From: Chaetoceros tenuissimus
Lineage: Eukaryota > Bacillariophyta > Thalassiosirophyceae > Chaetocerotales > Chaetocerotaceae
Length of the DNA: 64,000 nucleotides
Assembly (NCBI GenBank): GCA_021927905.1
Contig: BLLK01000047.1
Location: forward strand, 2,356,001 to 2,420,000
Direction of reading: 5' to 3'
Shown piece by piece: positions 9,805-20,071 of this stretch (position 1 is the stretch's first letter; every line of letters begins with the position of its first letter). The notes under the pieces were generated by a model. It saw nothing but the letters and a program-made list of their open reading frames with translations, did no database searches and had not been told where the DNA came from. The translations under genes were made by a program, and so were the position numbers.

Positions 9805-10909
9805 TTTTGCATATACTTCATCTGTTTCAAATGAAACTTGGTCAGATTACCCGAGTAAAGCTACATGCAACATACATTTCTTTCTAGCCGGAAAAAAAGG
9901 GGAGGAAAAGAGGTTGAAGTAAGAGCCCAATGAAGCTAAAATTGTCATTTTTACACGATTCTTCAAAGATGCAATTGCAAAAATGAGAATCTAAAGACAA
10001 CAGTATGATGAATAAAACTTGAGGAAAACTTGAGGAGATTTTTGAAATTCATTAATGGAACTCTCCATTATTCTTTTTGATTGCACTGACTTCAGCTATA
10101 ATGATATTATCTTCTACACTAAGTAATCCCTTCATTTTAAAAAGTAAAAACTTCCCGAATAATGAAGACTCAACCCCACATCCTCAATCGTTCCAAATGT
10201 GACGTGGCGAGGACTCGAGTCGCGGATGGAAAAATCTTGTTTGTCTAATTTCAGACGGAAGCCCACTTACGTCAGTGACGTGAATGAATACCATTGGCTT
10301 GACACTTCAAACCTACTCTGATTGACGTCACTAAATGTTACTTTTATTTTTAGTTCCATCAAGAACCCCTTTTTGATCTCTGTGAAGTGAAAGTAAGTAA
10401 CTTCATATCAGTAGCTAGGTGGTAGCTTTGTCCATTCTAGTCAAGCAAAGAGTCAGTAATTCTTCTTCTATTGATTCTTTTAGATAAATTTGGAGAACCT
10501 ATTGACTTACTTTCTTGACCAGAGGGAATAGTGATATTTTCTTCTCAGTGATGGTGATACAGAAGGGATGCAAAAAGGCGAATAAGAGGAGAACATCTCA
10601 TTTTTCTGTTTGGTATCTAAAGTATATACGCACAAATACATGTTTTACCGTAGGATAACAGTTAGAAAAGCGCCCATTTCACAACCGTTGAAAATATAAC
10701 GTTCCAAATTGAATCGGGTCTTGTTAAGAGGCAATTTAGCTTTAGCCCGCCATTAAAGATTAAAGGAAATTGGAGATCAACCTATTGCTACCACGATGAG
10801 AAGAAGATATGAATGCTATCTACTTCCAAAAATCTTACTTGTATTTATGTGTTGACTCTTCATACCTTTTCATTTGCATACCGGAAGAGACCACAAATAT
10901 ACTGTGACT
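9805..10909. other. 1.1-kb upstream region of the kinase and CAF-1 genes
   Basis: A long AT-rich gap between two divergent genes. The only notable content is the group of CRE-like hexamers listed separately. I find no open frame, tRNA or repeat with support. Confidence 0.45.
10200..10330. promoter_or_regulatory. Cluster of four TGACGT/ACGTCA (CRE-like) sites
   Basis: Within 131 bases there are TGACGT at 10200-10205, ACGTCA at 10269-10274, TGACGT at 10276-10281, and the full palindrome TGACGTCA at 10323-10330. The second and third form a closely spaced inverted pair. Such cores are bZIP binding sites. In diatoms TGACGT and ACGTCA are known as CO2/cAMP-responsive elements in carbonic anhydrase promoters. 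The cluster lies about 400 bases from the kinase start and 580 from the CAF-1 start, so either could be the target. Function here is inferred. Confidence 0.45.
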
Positions 10910-13900
10910 ATGCCGTCTAGAATCAGAACCATCACGAAAGCAAAGGATGAGAAGAATGAGGACGTGGAGATACAACCTATGTCGGCCTCACCTACCAAAG
11001 CCAATCACGCTGTTCCTGATGCATCAAAGAAAGCAGTAACTCCTAAAGCTCCTTCCGCCAAGAAAGCACCTCGTAAGAAGAAGCTTGAGCTAGCTCCGAA
11101 CCAACGAAAAATTGCCAGCTTCTTCTCCGTGAAGGCATCGTCCAAGTCTACATCAACAAAACAAACAAAGGCTCCAGCCGCCAAAAGAGTAAAAAAGAAT
11201 CAACCCACTTCGTTAGAAAAATTGCCTAAACCTGAGGAACAAACTTCTCGACAAGCCAGTGCATTGTCTACAGAGTCACTAGCTAAGACCACCCCGAAAA
11301 GTATGAAAGAAAATGATCAACCTGAAACTCCTATGGAGGATATCAGAGCAATTGTTTTAGGTGCATATGGTGAGTCCTCCAACTCTATGGATGCCGAACT
11401 GCCAAAGAGTAAGATAGGAAAAGTACGTGGAATTGATGTGAAGGCTCTTCTTCCATCTCTTGTATCTCAAGACGACCAGGCAAGCTCTAAAAAGAAATCA
11501 TCCACTAAAAAGACTACCAAGGTTACAGTTGCGAAGAAGAATACACTTGCTCAAGTACATGAAAAGGATGCAACAAAAGACACGACGGGCAAATCATATA
11601 CTGAGCATGTTGATGTCTCTGTCCAAGAGGAGACTAGTTCATCAGCAGCTGAAAAGATGACTAGTGTAGTTGAAACAGTGAATGAAAATCTCGTTGATGC
11701 AACTTCCAAGAAACGTAAGGAGCCATCAGTAACAGAAGAAAAGGTTACACCAGTCAATGTGCTACTTGGACGTAAGAAAGCGAAAAATAGTGATAGGAAA
11801 GCATCGAAGACAAAGATTGAAGAATGTAAAACGGATAAACAAGGACAAGGCGTTGTACCACCAACCTCTTCTGCTGATGAAGATATAGTTGTCGTTGATT
11901 CGTCTCATGCAGTAAACGAGGAAAAGGCACATGAACCGACTCTTTGTGCTGTTGCAACTTTGAACCAAGAAAAGAATGAATCAGATGTCTCGAAGAATGA
12001 GTCAAAAGTTTCCATCTCTGAGAAGAATGAAGCTGCTAGTGCTTCTCCTACAGAAAAGAAAAAAGAAGATGGAACGGAAAAGAATGTGATACTATCGACT
12101 GAGGATGAAGCACTGCTATCAAAATATGAAAGCATGAAATCTTTATATACCAAGAAAGCAGAAGAGTTGATTGCTAGAGGTGTAGAAGGGAAGATTTCAC
12201 AGGAAGATTTTCAAGTTGATGTACTCAATGGCACTATGAAAATCCCTCTTGCCATCGATAATATTGAAGGGAAAGAATTGCTCGATTTCAAGAATGAATG
12301 GTTGAAGGATCTGAGTGTAATTGTTCAAGGAAGGTAAGTTTCGATATTGAACCATTTGCAATAGTTAAATGCTTTTACACTCTAACATTATATGATAGTC
12401 CTCTTCCTATTGATGATTTGAGTGCTTTTGCGCAAAGCAAACTCATGAGTTCCTGCACAGAAGAAATGCCAATTTCACTCGAGTCCATCACATCAAAGAT
12501 TAAAATTATCGCTTCCAGAATTCAGTATCTCTTTCCAATCCCTTCGATGGAAAAGAATAAAAATGATAAGATTGACCTTTTCTCAGATAACAAGCCAGAA
12601 TGTATGTGGAGATGGGAACTCATTTCAGACGATCTGTTACCTCCAGAATGTAAGAGTTGTGTGAAGAAAGCGCGCACTTCAAGAAGAAAGTTGAAAAATC
12701 ATGAGAAGGCAGTGACAAGATTACTTCAATGTATACACGATGCATCCTTGGCAATCCAATCTGGTGCAACTCAGACCAAGAAACAAAAGTTGATTGCCAA
12801 AGTGAGCTCTGAAGAAGAGAAGGTATTGAAGTATGCACGCGAAGAAGAAAAGATAAGACTTCAGAAAGAAGCAGCAAGAAAGAAGAATGAAGAGAAGAAG
12901 AAACTGGAGGAAGAGAGAAAGAAGCTAAAGAAGCAAGCCGAAGACGCAAAGAAAGCACAGAAACTTGAAGAGTCTGAGCGCAAGAAAGCGGAGAAAGCCA
13001 AAAAGCTCGAAGAAGCAGAACGAAAGAAGAAGGAAGCTGAGCGCAAGAAAGCGGAAGCTGAGCTGAAAAAGAAAGAAGCCGAAGAGAAGAAGGCAGCTAG
13101 TGAAGAAAAGAGGAAGCATCGCATGATGTCATTCTTTACGAAGCCTGCATCTCCAAAGAAAGCTGAAGTTGAAAGCACGCCAGCTATTGCCCCTGTAACT
13201 CTTTGTGTGATTGAAGACTCCTCCTTCCAAAGTGATGAATTTTGGGCTAGCCTAGGAAATGGGAAAGATACTGCAACACCATTCCAAAGATTGTCATCAA
13301 AAGCGAAGAAATCTAGGAAAAGAAAGATTTCAACTGCAAAGGCGAGAGTATTTGTCCCCACTGTTTCAGACAATCCTTTTGCACAACAAGTATATGACGA
13401 AGAACGTATTTTGGATATCAGAAACAAATACAAATTTTTGAGTTTTCGTGAGGATTACCGTCCACCATATCATGGGACATGGAGTAAACCAAAAAGCAGT
13501 ACCATTTCAGGTCGAACACCTTTTGTAAAAGATACTGAATATCTTGACTATGAAATAGATAGTGAAGCTGAATGGGAAGAAGGTGACGACGAGCAAGGTG
13601 AAGATTGTTCTGAAAATGGCAACGACGAGGAAGACATTATTGATGATGAAGAAGGCGACACAACAAAATACAATTATCAGGATGGCTGGTTGGCAGAAGA
13701 CGGCGATTTGGAGCTTGAAGACGACGATGAAGAAACTCAACAGTTGAGGAAAAGGAAATTCTATGCTGGGGAGACAAATGAGTGTTTGAACGCCTCATCG
13801 GCAGCATGTGTTGTGGCGCCTTTGAAAGGTGGTATTCCACAGTGCGAGATTAACTCTGATCTTATTGAAGGCATTGATCCAATCGAATCGAAGTCACTTG

Positions 13901-14733
13901 TCGGTATGCACTTGAGTGTGATTCTTTCCACTGATACTATTTGTTTTGATGCTTTCCCACCAGCAGCAAAGAAAGTGGCAGCAAAGAAAAGTGTGTCTTC
14001 TTCTCAAAATTCAAAAACTTCCAATGAAATGTCACAAGAAGATGTGATTACATTTGCAAAATTTGTCCACAATTCTACTTTTAAATCCAAGGATATGGTT
14101 GTGGAAGAATTGCGAAATAAGCATCCTAAAATCACTTCTAGTAGAGCGCAAGCAACAAGAAAGCTGGATTCTATTGCAAACAAGAGGCGCCTGAAAAATG
14201 GCGGTGGTGTCATTTGGGAAGTAAAGAACGATGTATTGAAGACCTTAGGCTTAGAAGAGCTTATCAAGATTCCAGAACCGGAGGAGAAGGATGAGAAACA
14301 AGAAAAGAAAAAAGCCGGGCCAAAGAAGGAGGAGAAGAAAGCATCGAAAAAGGTGAAAGGGAAGAAGTCGACGAAGACAAAAGCAGCTAAAGCAACTCCT
14401 TCACCTACAGTTGCCAAAGTAGGTGCGAATGACATTGCTGCGGAGAAGACTTCTGTGCCAACTTTGGACCTTGGTTCTCCTAAAATAGAGAAGGATGCTC
14501 CTGTTGAAAAGAAATTGAAGGGGAAGGGGGAAGGGACAGAAACCCAAATCGAAAAAACGGAGACAGAGAATCCTTCACTTGTTAGTCCTAGTAGTATGGA
14601 AGTAGTGGAAAGAGAGATATCCAAAGAAATGTCACCATCTTCCCGGAAGAGAAAAGCTCCAGCAGCTGTGAGCAAGGGGTCTGTAAATTTGTTGGCCAGC
14701 TTTCTAAAGAAGAAGAAGCCATCGACGTCATGA
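10910..14733 (+). CDS. CHAF1A: Chromatin assembly factor 1 large subunit (CAF-1 p150 / FAS1)
   Basis: Two exons, 10910-12333 and 12399-14733, joined over a 65-base GTAAGT...GATAG intron (phase 2), give 1252 residues. CAF-1 deposits H3-H4 on newly replicated DNA and is recruited by PCNA. A PIP box, QRKIASFF, lies at residues 65-72 in a basic, disordered N-terminus. Residues about 620-715 form a long Glu/Lys/Arg helix equivalent to the KER segment. The signature block FREDYRPPYHGTWSK then LDYEIDSEAEWEE, and the acidic (ED) region after it, are diagnostic of the family. A winged-helix-like domain is near residues 1016-1092. The upstream in-frame ATG at 10874 would add 12 residues; I prefer MPSRIRT. 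Further SFF/SFL motifs follow the KER and end the protein. Confidence 0.88.
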
Positions 14734-14878
14734 GCATGATAGTATTTATTTTTCTTAGTGCTAAACTAATTCAATTCATATCAATTATGCTGACAAGGTC
14801 TACTTAGACAAGTAATACTTTGTCATGTTCTCCTACACTAACGGACTCTAGTAATAAAACGAGTTGAAATGTTTTCCT

Positions 14879-15317
14879 TCACCTCGCCAAGACTGCACCA
14901 CAAATGGTGAAGCAAAAGATATGATAGCCTTGATGAAGTAAATACAAACGCACAGGCCTGTTTTCGAAAAAAGGATGCATCACTCCAAAGATAGCACTTG
15001 TTACACTCACTAAATAACCAAGAAAAGCCCCATCGATACAATTATCCGCTGGAATTATCTTTATCAAAGCACGAAGGATGAACATTCCTTTTAAGGACCC
15101 TATCATAGCAGTGGAATATGCCAAAGTTGCATTCGAGAAGTCATCATTTAATCGCTTCTTTTCTTCGGCTGTTTTGACATTAGGATATGCAAGTCTAAGA
15201 AATAATTCTCCAAACCTATAGTAGAAATTTGACTGAGAATGTTTCGACGCAAGTCGCAAGTCTTTTGGTACAAGATGGGATTTCATTCATTTCTTACCAT
15301 TTCCCATACCACAACAT
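14879..15317 (-). CDS. Small hypothetical membrane protein (two exons)
   Basis: My model has exons 15317-15298 and 15215-14879, giving 118 residues. An intron of 82 bases (GTAAGA...CTATAG) separates them and the phase agrees: MLWYGKW continues into FGELFLRLAYPNV. Unspliced, the same frame instead opens at base 15286 inside the intron and would give 135 residues. The protein has a charged segment (KTAEEKKRLNDD) and then about three hydrophobic segments (STAMIGSLKGMFIL, AFLGYLVSVTSAIFGVM, GYHIFCFTICGAVL). I do not recognise the family. Its short first exon leaves the start uncertain; further upstream coding sequence is possible. It ends tail to tail with the CAF-1 gene. Confidence 0.45.
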
Positions 15318-15699
15318 CCCCACTATTTGACAAACGAAAACACAACCCAGGTATGTCAGCAAATTCTGTATCCCCCAATCTGAGAAACATGCGGAAAAGA
15401 ATTCAGATATTAAACCCATAGCTCAAATCTTCAAATGAAAATAGATTAGGACGCAATATATTAGAAGATCATGGTATCGATAAAACATTCAATTGATGAT
15501 TGTTATTCTTCAGAGAAGATGAGAACCCTATCATAACGTCAGAGTAACAGCTATACGTCTTACCACTTGGGTTGGGAGATGGGATGCTTCATGCTTCCAC
15601 TGGTCACATCCAACATCCATCTCTATTTCACTGTGATATCAAAGCTTATTGGTAGTTTCAGTTGGCTTCATCTAAATTCTAATTCACGTCACACCTCAG
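15318..15699. other. Divergent upstream region of small membrane protein and SPP genes
   Basis: About 380 bases between divergent starts. I see no RNA gene, repeat or clear core promoter element. An extra 5' exon of the small membrane protein could lie here. Confidence 0.3.
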
Positions 15700-16872
15700 A
15701 TGAATACGCTTTTGACAATTTCGAACCTTTCGATTTTCCTTCTTTGGGGGGCATCGCAGTACATACTGATTCCATATGTGGCGCATTTACTCTTGCTTGT
15801 CACTTGCATTCTATACACAGCATGTCATTACTCTCTCATTTTGCGTGAAGAGCAAGCACTCGCTCGTGGAGAAATCGATCCTGCCAATCCAAAGAAGTCT
15901 CAAGAAAATGTTCCTATATCCGAAACATTGAAAGCTGAAGATGCAATGCAGTTTCCTTTGGTTGGTTCGGCATCATTGTTTGGACTATACTGTGCATTCA
16001 AATTCTTTGACAAAGAAACTGTCAATCTAATTCTCAGTGCATATTTTGCTCTCATGGGTTGTGGAGCTGTTACAGCAACAGCTTCTCCAATCATTTCCAC
16101 CGCTGGAGGAGTATTCACTTCTGTCAAAATTAAGAAAAAATTCACCATTAAGCATCCGCTTCCTGCATTCATTGGAGGGGAGTCACCATGGGAAATCGAC
16201 ATTGATTTTACTTTGGCAGATTTAGTTTCACTTGTTGGAAGTGCAATTTTTTCATACTTTTATTTCCAAAAGAAGCATTGGGTCATGAATAATGTTCTTG
16301 GAATTTGTTTCTGCCTCAAGGGAATTGAAAGATTCAGTCTCGGAACGTATAAAATCGGTGCTATCCTTTTGGTAGGTCTCTTTTTCTATGATATCTTTTG
16401 GGTTTTTGGAACGGATGTAATGGTGACTGTGGCAAAGTCTCTCGATGGTCCAATCAAAATTTTGTTTCCACGTAGTTTAGTGCCACATCCTGAGACTGGA
16501 AAAATTGAGTTGAGTTTACTCGGACTTGGTGATATTGTTATTCCTGGATTCTTTTTGGCTCTTTTGTTGAGATTTGATGCTCATAATGCAAATGTCAAGT
16601 ATTTTCCAACAAATGTAATGGCTTCATTCCCGAAGCCATACTTTCATTCAGCTCTAGTTGGGTATATCATTGGAATGGCTACAACCATGTTTGTCATGAT
16701 CAAGTTCAATGCTGCCCAACCTGCACTTTTGTACCTTGTTCCTGCTTGTTTAGGGAGCTCATTCTTGACTGCAATTGTTCGTGGGGAAGTCAAAGCTATG
16801 CTAGCATACAGTGAAGAAGTAGAGGAAGAAGAAATTGAGAAGAAGAATACGGACGAGAAGAAAAATGACTAA
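15700..16872 (+). CDS. SPP: Signal peptide peptidase (presenilin-family intramembrane aspartyl protease)
   Basis: A 390-residue intronless protein of about nine membrane helices, the usual SPP length. It cleaves leftover signal peptides and some type II membrane proteins within the ER membrane. The active-site aspartates are D231 in LFFYDIFWVFGT and D278 in GLGDIVIPG, and the PAL motif is QPALLY starting at Q340. EDAMQFPLVGSA is another family signature. The C-terminus ends KKND, a KKxx ER-retrieval signal, which agrees with an ER protease. The start codon chosen gives an N-terminal hydrophobic helix aligned with plant SPPs. It converges with the VASt gene. Confidence 0.95.
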   Translation: MNTLLTISNLSIFLLWGASQYILIPYVAHLLLLVTCILYTACHYSLILREEQALARGEIDPANPKKSQENVPISETLKAEDAMQFPLVGSASLFGLYCAFKFFDKETVNLILSAYFALMGCGAVTATASPIISTAGGVFTSVKIKKKFTIKHPLPAFIGGESPWEIDIDFTLADLVSLVGSAIFSYFYFQKKHWVMNNVLGICFCLKGIERFSLGTYKIGAILLVGLFFYDIFWVFGTDVMVTVAKSLDGPIKILFPRSLVPHPETGKIELSLLGLGDIVIPGFFLALLLRFDAHNANVKYFPTNVMASFPKPYFHSALVGYIIGMATTMFVMIKFNAAQPALLYLVPACLGSSFLTAIVRGEVKAMLAYSEEVEEEEIEKKNTDEKKND

Positions 16873-17009
16873 GATAAAAAGTTATTATATTTGCTTATTT
16901 ATAGGATTACATGTAGGAAATTTGAACAAATAGATTTTATATGTATATAAATCTATAACTTTTGGTTTGTATGTACGACATAGACATATTCAATATGTTC
17001 AAGAAGATG

Positions 17010-18003
17010 TCAACATCCATAACTCGTTGCACAACTAATAATATGAGCCCCAATTTTCTGGAACATCTCAATGGTACCCTTTTTCATTCCTTTTTTGATT
17101 TGCCCAGACATACCGAGAGGGGGACCATTAGGAAACTCAGCCTCTACCGAACAAATCATTAGACATTTATTGTTTCCATCTCGAACTACTACGATTTGAG
17201 TATGAGCAATAAATTTGCTTCCAAATGGCACGTGAGGTGTCTTCGTGACCATTTTTATCACAAAAAAATCATCGTTGTATTCCGAGATAGTGCATTGCTC
17301 ATAGGCCATACTTGAAGCTACTAATCTTCCTGCTGGCATGCGATAGCTGGTTTCTCTTGTCGCACCAATGAAGTCTTTATCCTTGACATTGCGAGGGAGA
17401 TTAGTTTCACCTATGACATCTCCCAGATGGTGCTTCCACCCACTTGTTTCAATACTAAAGAAAAAAAAAGTTAAAAATGAAAACTCTGATCTAAAAGTTA
17501 AAAACATAGGATGAACAGACTTACTCTTCATAATTCAGTGCTCGCTTTAAAATGGATTCTTTCCAAAATGAAGAAGAATTTGATAGGAATGCTTTCCGAG
17601 TACGATAATAACCTACAGGTAGTTCTATGACAGTACTAAATTCTAAATTCGGAGGTAATCTAGCTTCGTCAATGGCAGTGGTTACATGGCCCCCATCCAT
17701 CTCTTGTACTGGTCCTAACAAGTGACAGAGTTGTGTGAGGGAAACTTCATCATAGCAAGTCTCGTCAACACTGAGGTCATCAAAGCTTGAAGTTAGACTA
17801 GAACCACCACTGATACTACTTTCTGCAAGCGATGTATCTAGAGTTCTATCAGATAGATAAAACTCTGCCATCTTCAAGTTGTTTTCTTGAACGCATTCAT
17901 CCTCTTCGGCCAATATCTCTTTTGCAAAAAGAATTGGAATAACTGCAACTGCTAATGGAATCATGAAATAAACGTAACTATAAGAACCCTTTTTCTTAGG
18001 CAT
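17010..18003 (-). CDS. VASt-domain lipid-transfer-like protein with N-terminal membrane anchor
   Basis: Two exons, 18003-17525 and 17454-17010, give 307 residues; the 70-base intron (GTAAGT...CTTTAG) joins NYE-D-IETSG in phase 2. I start at MPKKKGSY because the 15 codons upstream add nothing family-like. Residues about 8-27 are a membrane segment (VYFMIPLAVAVIPILFA). An acidic linker follows. The rest fits the VASt domain of GRAMD1/Lam/VAD1 sterol-transfer proteins: TRETSYRMPAGRLVASSMAYEQ, then TKTPHVPFGSKFIAHTQIVV and a long C-terminal helix. No GRAM domain is present, unlike the classical members, and the membrane helix is N-terminal rather than C-terminal. Role in membrane-contact lipid transfer is inferred from the family. 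Confidence 0.65.
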
Positions 18004-18492
18004 ATGATGCTTTCTTTCAATGAACAAACAGACAAATACTGAATACAAAGTAGTTTAATCACTAGAATGAATCAATCTGTGAGTGCATGCAGTAATCGTT
18101 AAAATGATGAGGGAAAGAAGAAAAATGAAATTGAAATATGTGTATGGGAGGCGTTAAAGAAGGGATTTATTTGAATACTCTTGATTTTTGAATGGTGTCA
18201 AAAAGGCCTGTTGCATCTAACGGTTGTGAGAGACACATTTTTTCTTTGTGGTGTCAAAGTGTCACCAATGAGGATGACACGTCTTTGAAGAAGAAGAAAC
18301 ATCATCATGAAAAGGCAAATGGTCAAATATCAACAAGATAGGTATCGGTACTTTATTACTTTGCATACTCGTAGGGAGGATATGAATATGGTAGAGGGTA
18401 GTACCGTCCAGGTAGGGATGCCATCTCAATGATTTTTTTCAAATGAACTAGCGTAGTCTACATTTGCTTCACAAAAAATAGACATTGTAACA
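18004..18492. other. Intergenic region upstream of the VASt gene
   Basis: About 490 bases between two minus-strand genes. GTGTCA appears several times near 18195-18265 (AATGGTGTCAAAAAGG, GTGGTGTCAAAGTGTCACC). I see nothing else that I can name. Confidence 0.3.
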
Positions 18493-19665
18493 TTAAAAAT
18501 CTAATGGACTAGTTTGATCAAAGTTGCCGTTGGCGAAACGAAGAGCATCTGCGCAGTGCTTTGCAGCACTTGCAAGTAAAACTTCCCTTTCTTCTACTGC
18601 AGTTCGACTGTCGTCATTGCTAGGAATTGCACGACGAGCTTCAATGTCTATATTCACTCTATCATGACAATATTTTTCATGAGGAATGATAGTTTTATCA
18701 ATAATGAAACATACCAAAACATATCTTTGACCTTTTGTTATTGGTGCTCCGCCATGCCTTACATCACCAGGATGGAGAAGAACATGTCCCTTTTCTAATT
18801 TGATTGGGTTATCCATGAAATTATTTAACCCCTCGATATACGTTCCACCTCCTTCATAATCATTCATGTCGTTCAAGGCTATATTTGCCGTGATCAATTT
18901 ACCATCTCTATGTAGTCCAAGTTCAACCCTTCCTTCAGATGCATCATATTTGACAATTCTACTACCAGCAAGTCGTAAATTTGTAGGCGAAGCTCCCAAA
19001 CTTGGAAATGCATTTGCTATAGCAGGGAATAATCTAGGAAGAAGTTCAAAGTTTACCAATGAGTATGTCCTTGATAAATCTTCTAGCTTGATTATATTTC
19101 CAATTCGTTCAGCTGGAGTCCCATATCTTGAACCTGAAGTTCCCCAACCAAAGTAATGATTGTCACACTCTTCAATTATTTCTTGACATTCGTCAGGACT
19201 TAGAATGGGACTGCATGAAACACGAGCGAGATCATCTGCTGTGAACGGTGCTGGAACAATGCGTTTATCCAATCCGATTAAGGTATCCCAAATATCTATC
19301 GAATCTAACACTATATCTTCGCTTTGAATTTCAATTTCAGGATTCTGCTCTGATGAAAGAGAAAAAGATTGCCAATCAGATGGAGTATTGTCTTCGTCAA
19401 ATTTGTCAAAGCCATTTGGTCCATAGAATCCATAGAATAAATTCTCACTTTGTTCAACCATCTCTTCGTGTTTTCTCTTGTTCTCTTCAATGACTGTCTC
19501 CATGCTGTGACTTAATTGTACTTCATCATTAGTGGCAATTTCGAACGAAGATAGAGATAGAGATCTCATAGAGCTACTACTACTGGAACCCATGGCAAAA
19601 GATTTTGCATGGGGGCCAAATAGAGAAAAAATAGAAAATGCGAATGCAAAAGGCGAAAACATCAT
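18493..19665 (-). CDS. Secretory-pathway 2OG-Fe(II) oxygenase (prolyl 4-hydroxylase-like)
   Basis: A 390-residue protein with a hydrophobic N-terminus ending HAKSFAMG, a signal peptide that may also be a plastid-type leader because SFAM resembles the ASAF motif. The catalytic domain fills the C-terminal half. Iron ligands are H251 and D253 (LGLHRDGKL) and H303 (DVRHGGAP), and R313 in KGQRYVLV should bind 2-oxoglutarate. YEGGGTYI and LHPGD are typical strands of the double-stranded beta helix of P4H-type enzymes. The substrate is not evident; collagen-like hydroxylation is only family precedent. Residues about 25-100 are Ser- and Glu-rich and have no visible domain. Confidence 0.75.
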   Translation of the reverse strand: MMFSPFAFAFSIFSLFGPHAKSFAMGSSSSSSMRSLSLSSFEIATNDEVQLSHSMETVIEENKRKHEEMVEQSENLFYGFYGPNGFDKFDEDNTPSDWQSFSLSSEQNPEIEIQSEDIVLDSIDIWDTLIGLDKRIVPAPFTADDLARVSCSPILSPDECQEIIEECDNHYFGWGTSGSRYGTPAERIGNIIKLEDLSRTYSLVNFELLPRLFPAIANAFPSLGASPTNLRLAGSRIVKYDASEGRVELGLHRDGKLITANIALNDMNDYEGGGTYIEGLNNFMDNPIKLEKGHVLLHPGDVRHGGAPITKGQRYVLVCFIIDKTIIPHEKYCHDRVNIDIEARRAIPSNDDSRTAVEEREVLLASAAKHCADALRFANGNFDQTSPLDF

Positions 19666-20071
19666 TTTTTAGTGGAAATTCTTTTTTTGCAAACCCTGAG
19701 CAAAACCAAGTACTTGGCTTTTGATAAATATTACAACATTTTACATTTCCGGCATAACACTATCTTTATCTACGTAGTTGTTGTTAGCAATGGACGCATA
19801 AAGCTAAGAAGACCGCATAAAGCCCAAAGAATATGACGATTGTCGTGGCGGTTAAACAACCCGTTAAGGACCTAAGGGGGGTGTCTTTGAGTAGTACAAG
19901 TACGTCCAACTAAAATGAAAAAGTGGTTTATTTTTGCCCTCGTATTATTTCAATTTGCTCTACTTCTAGGATAGGCAGCCATAATAATGTATCTTGCACA
20001 ACAACTCTACTGTTTCAAACAACTGGAAATATTTTATGATGATCAGAATCTTTGTCTAGCTTTACCATTTT
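19666..20071. other. Intergenic region upstream of the 2OG oxygenase
   Basis: About 400 bases between the oxygenase start and the stop of the CMS1 gene, both minus strand. No RNA, repeat or open frame with support was seen. Confidence 0.3.

Noticed and set aside
12298-12398. Alternative start of the second CAF-1 exon at 12298
   Set aside because: This part overlaps the end of exon 1 and the intron; GT-AG splicing joins the frames properly.
12861-13433. 190-codon Ser/Phe-rich frame on the minus strand
   Set aside because: Mirror image of the Lys/Glu-rich KER helix of CAF-1; Ser/Phe/Leu richness is the expected complement.
14004-14675. 223-codon frame on the minus strand
   Set aside because: Antisense to the Lys-rich C-terminal part of CAF-1; composition is only the complement of that repeat.
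15567-15848. 93-codon plus-strand frame overlapping the SPP start
   Set aside because: Out of frame with SPP, ends inside it; SPP frame has full family support.
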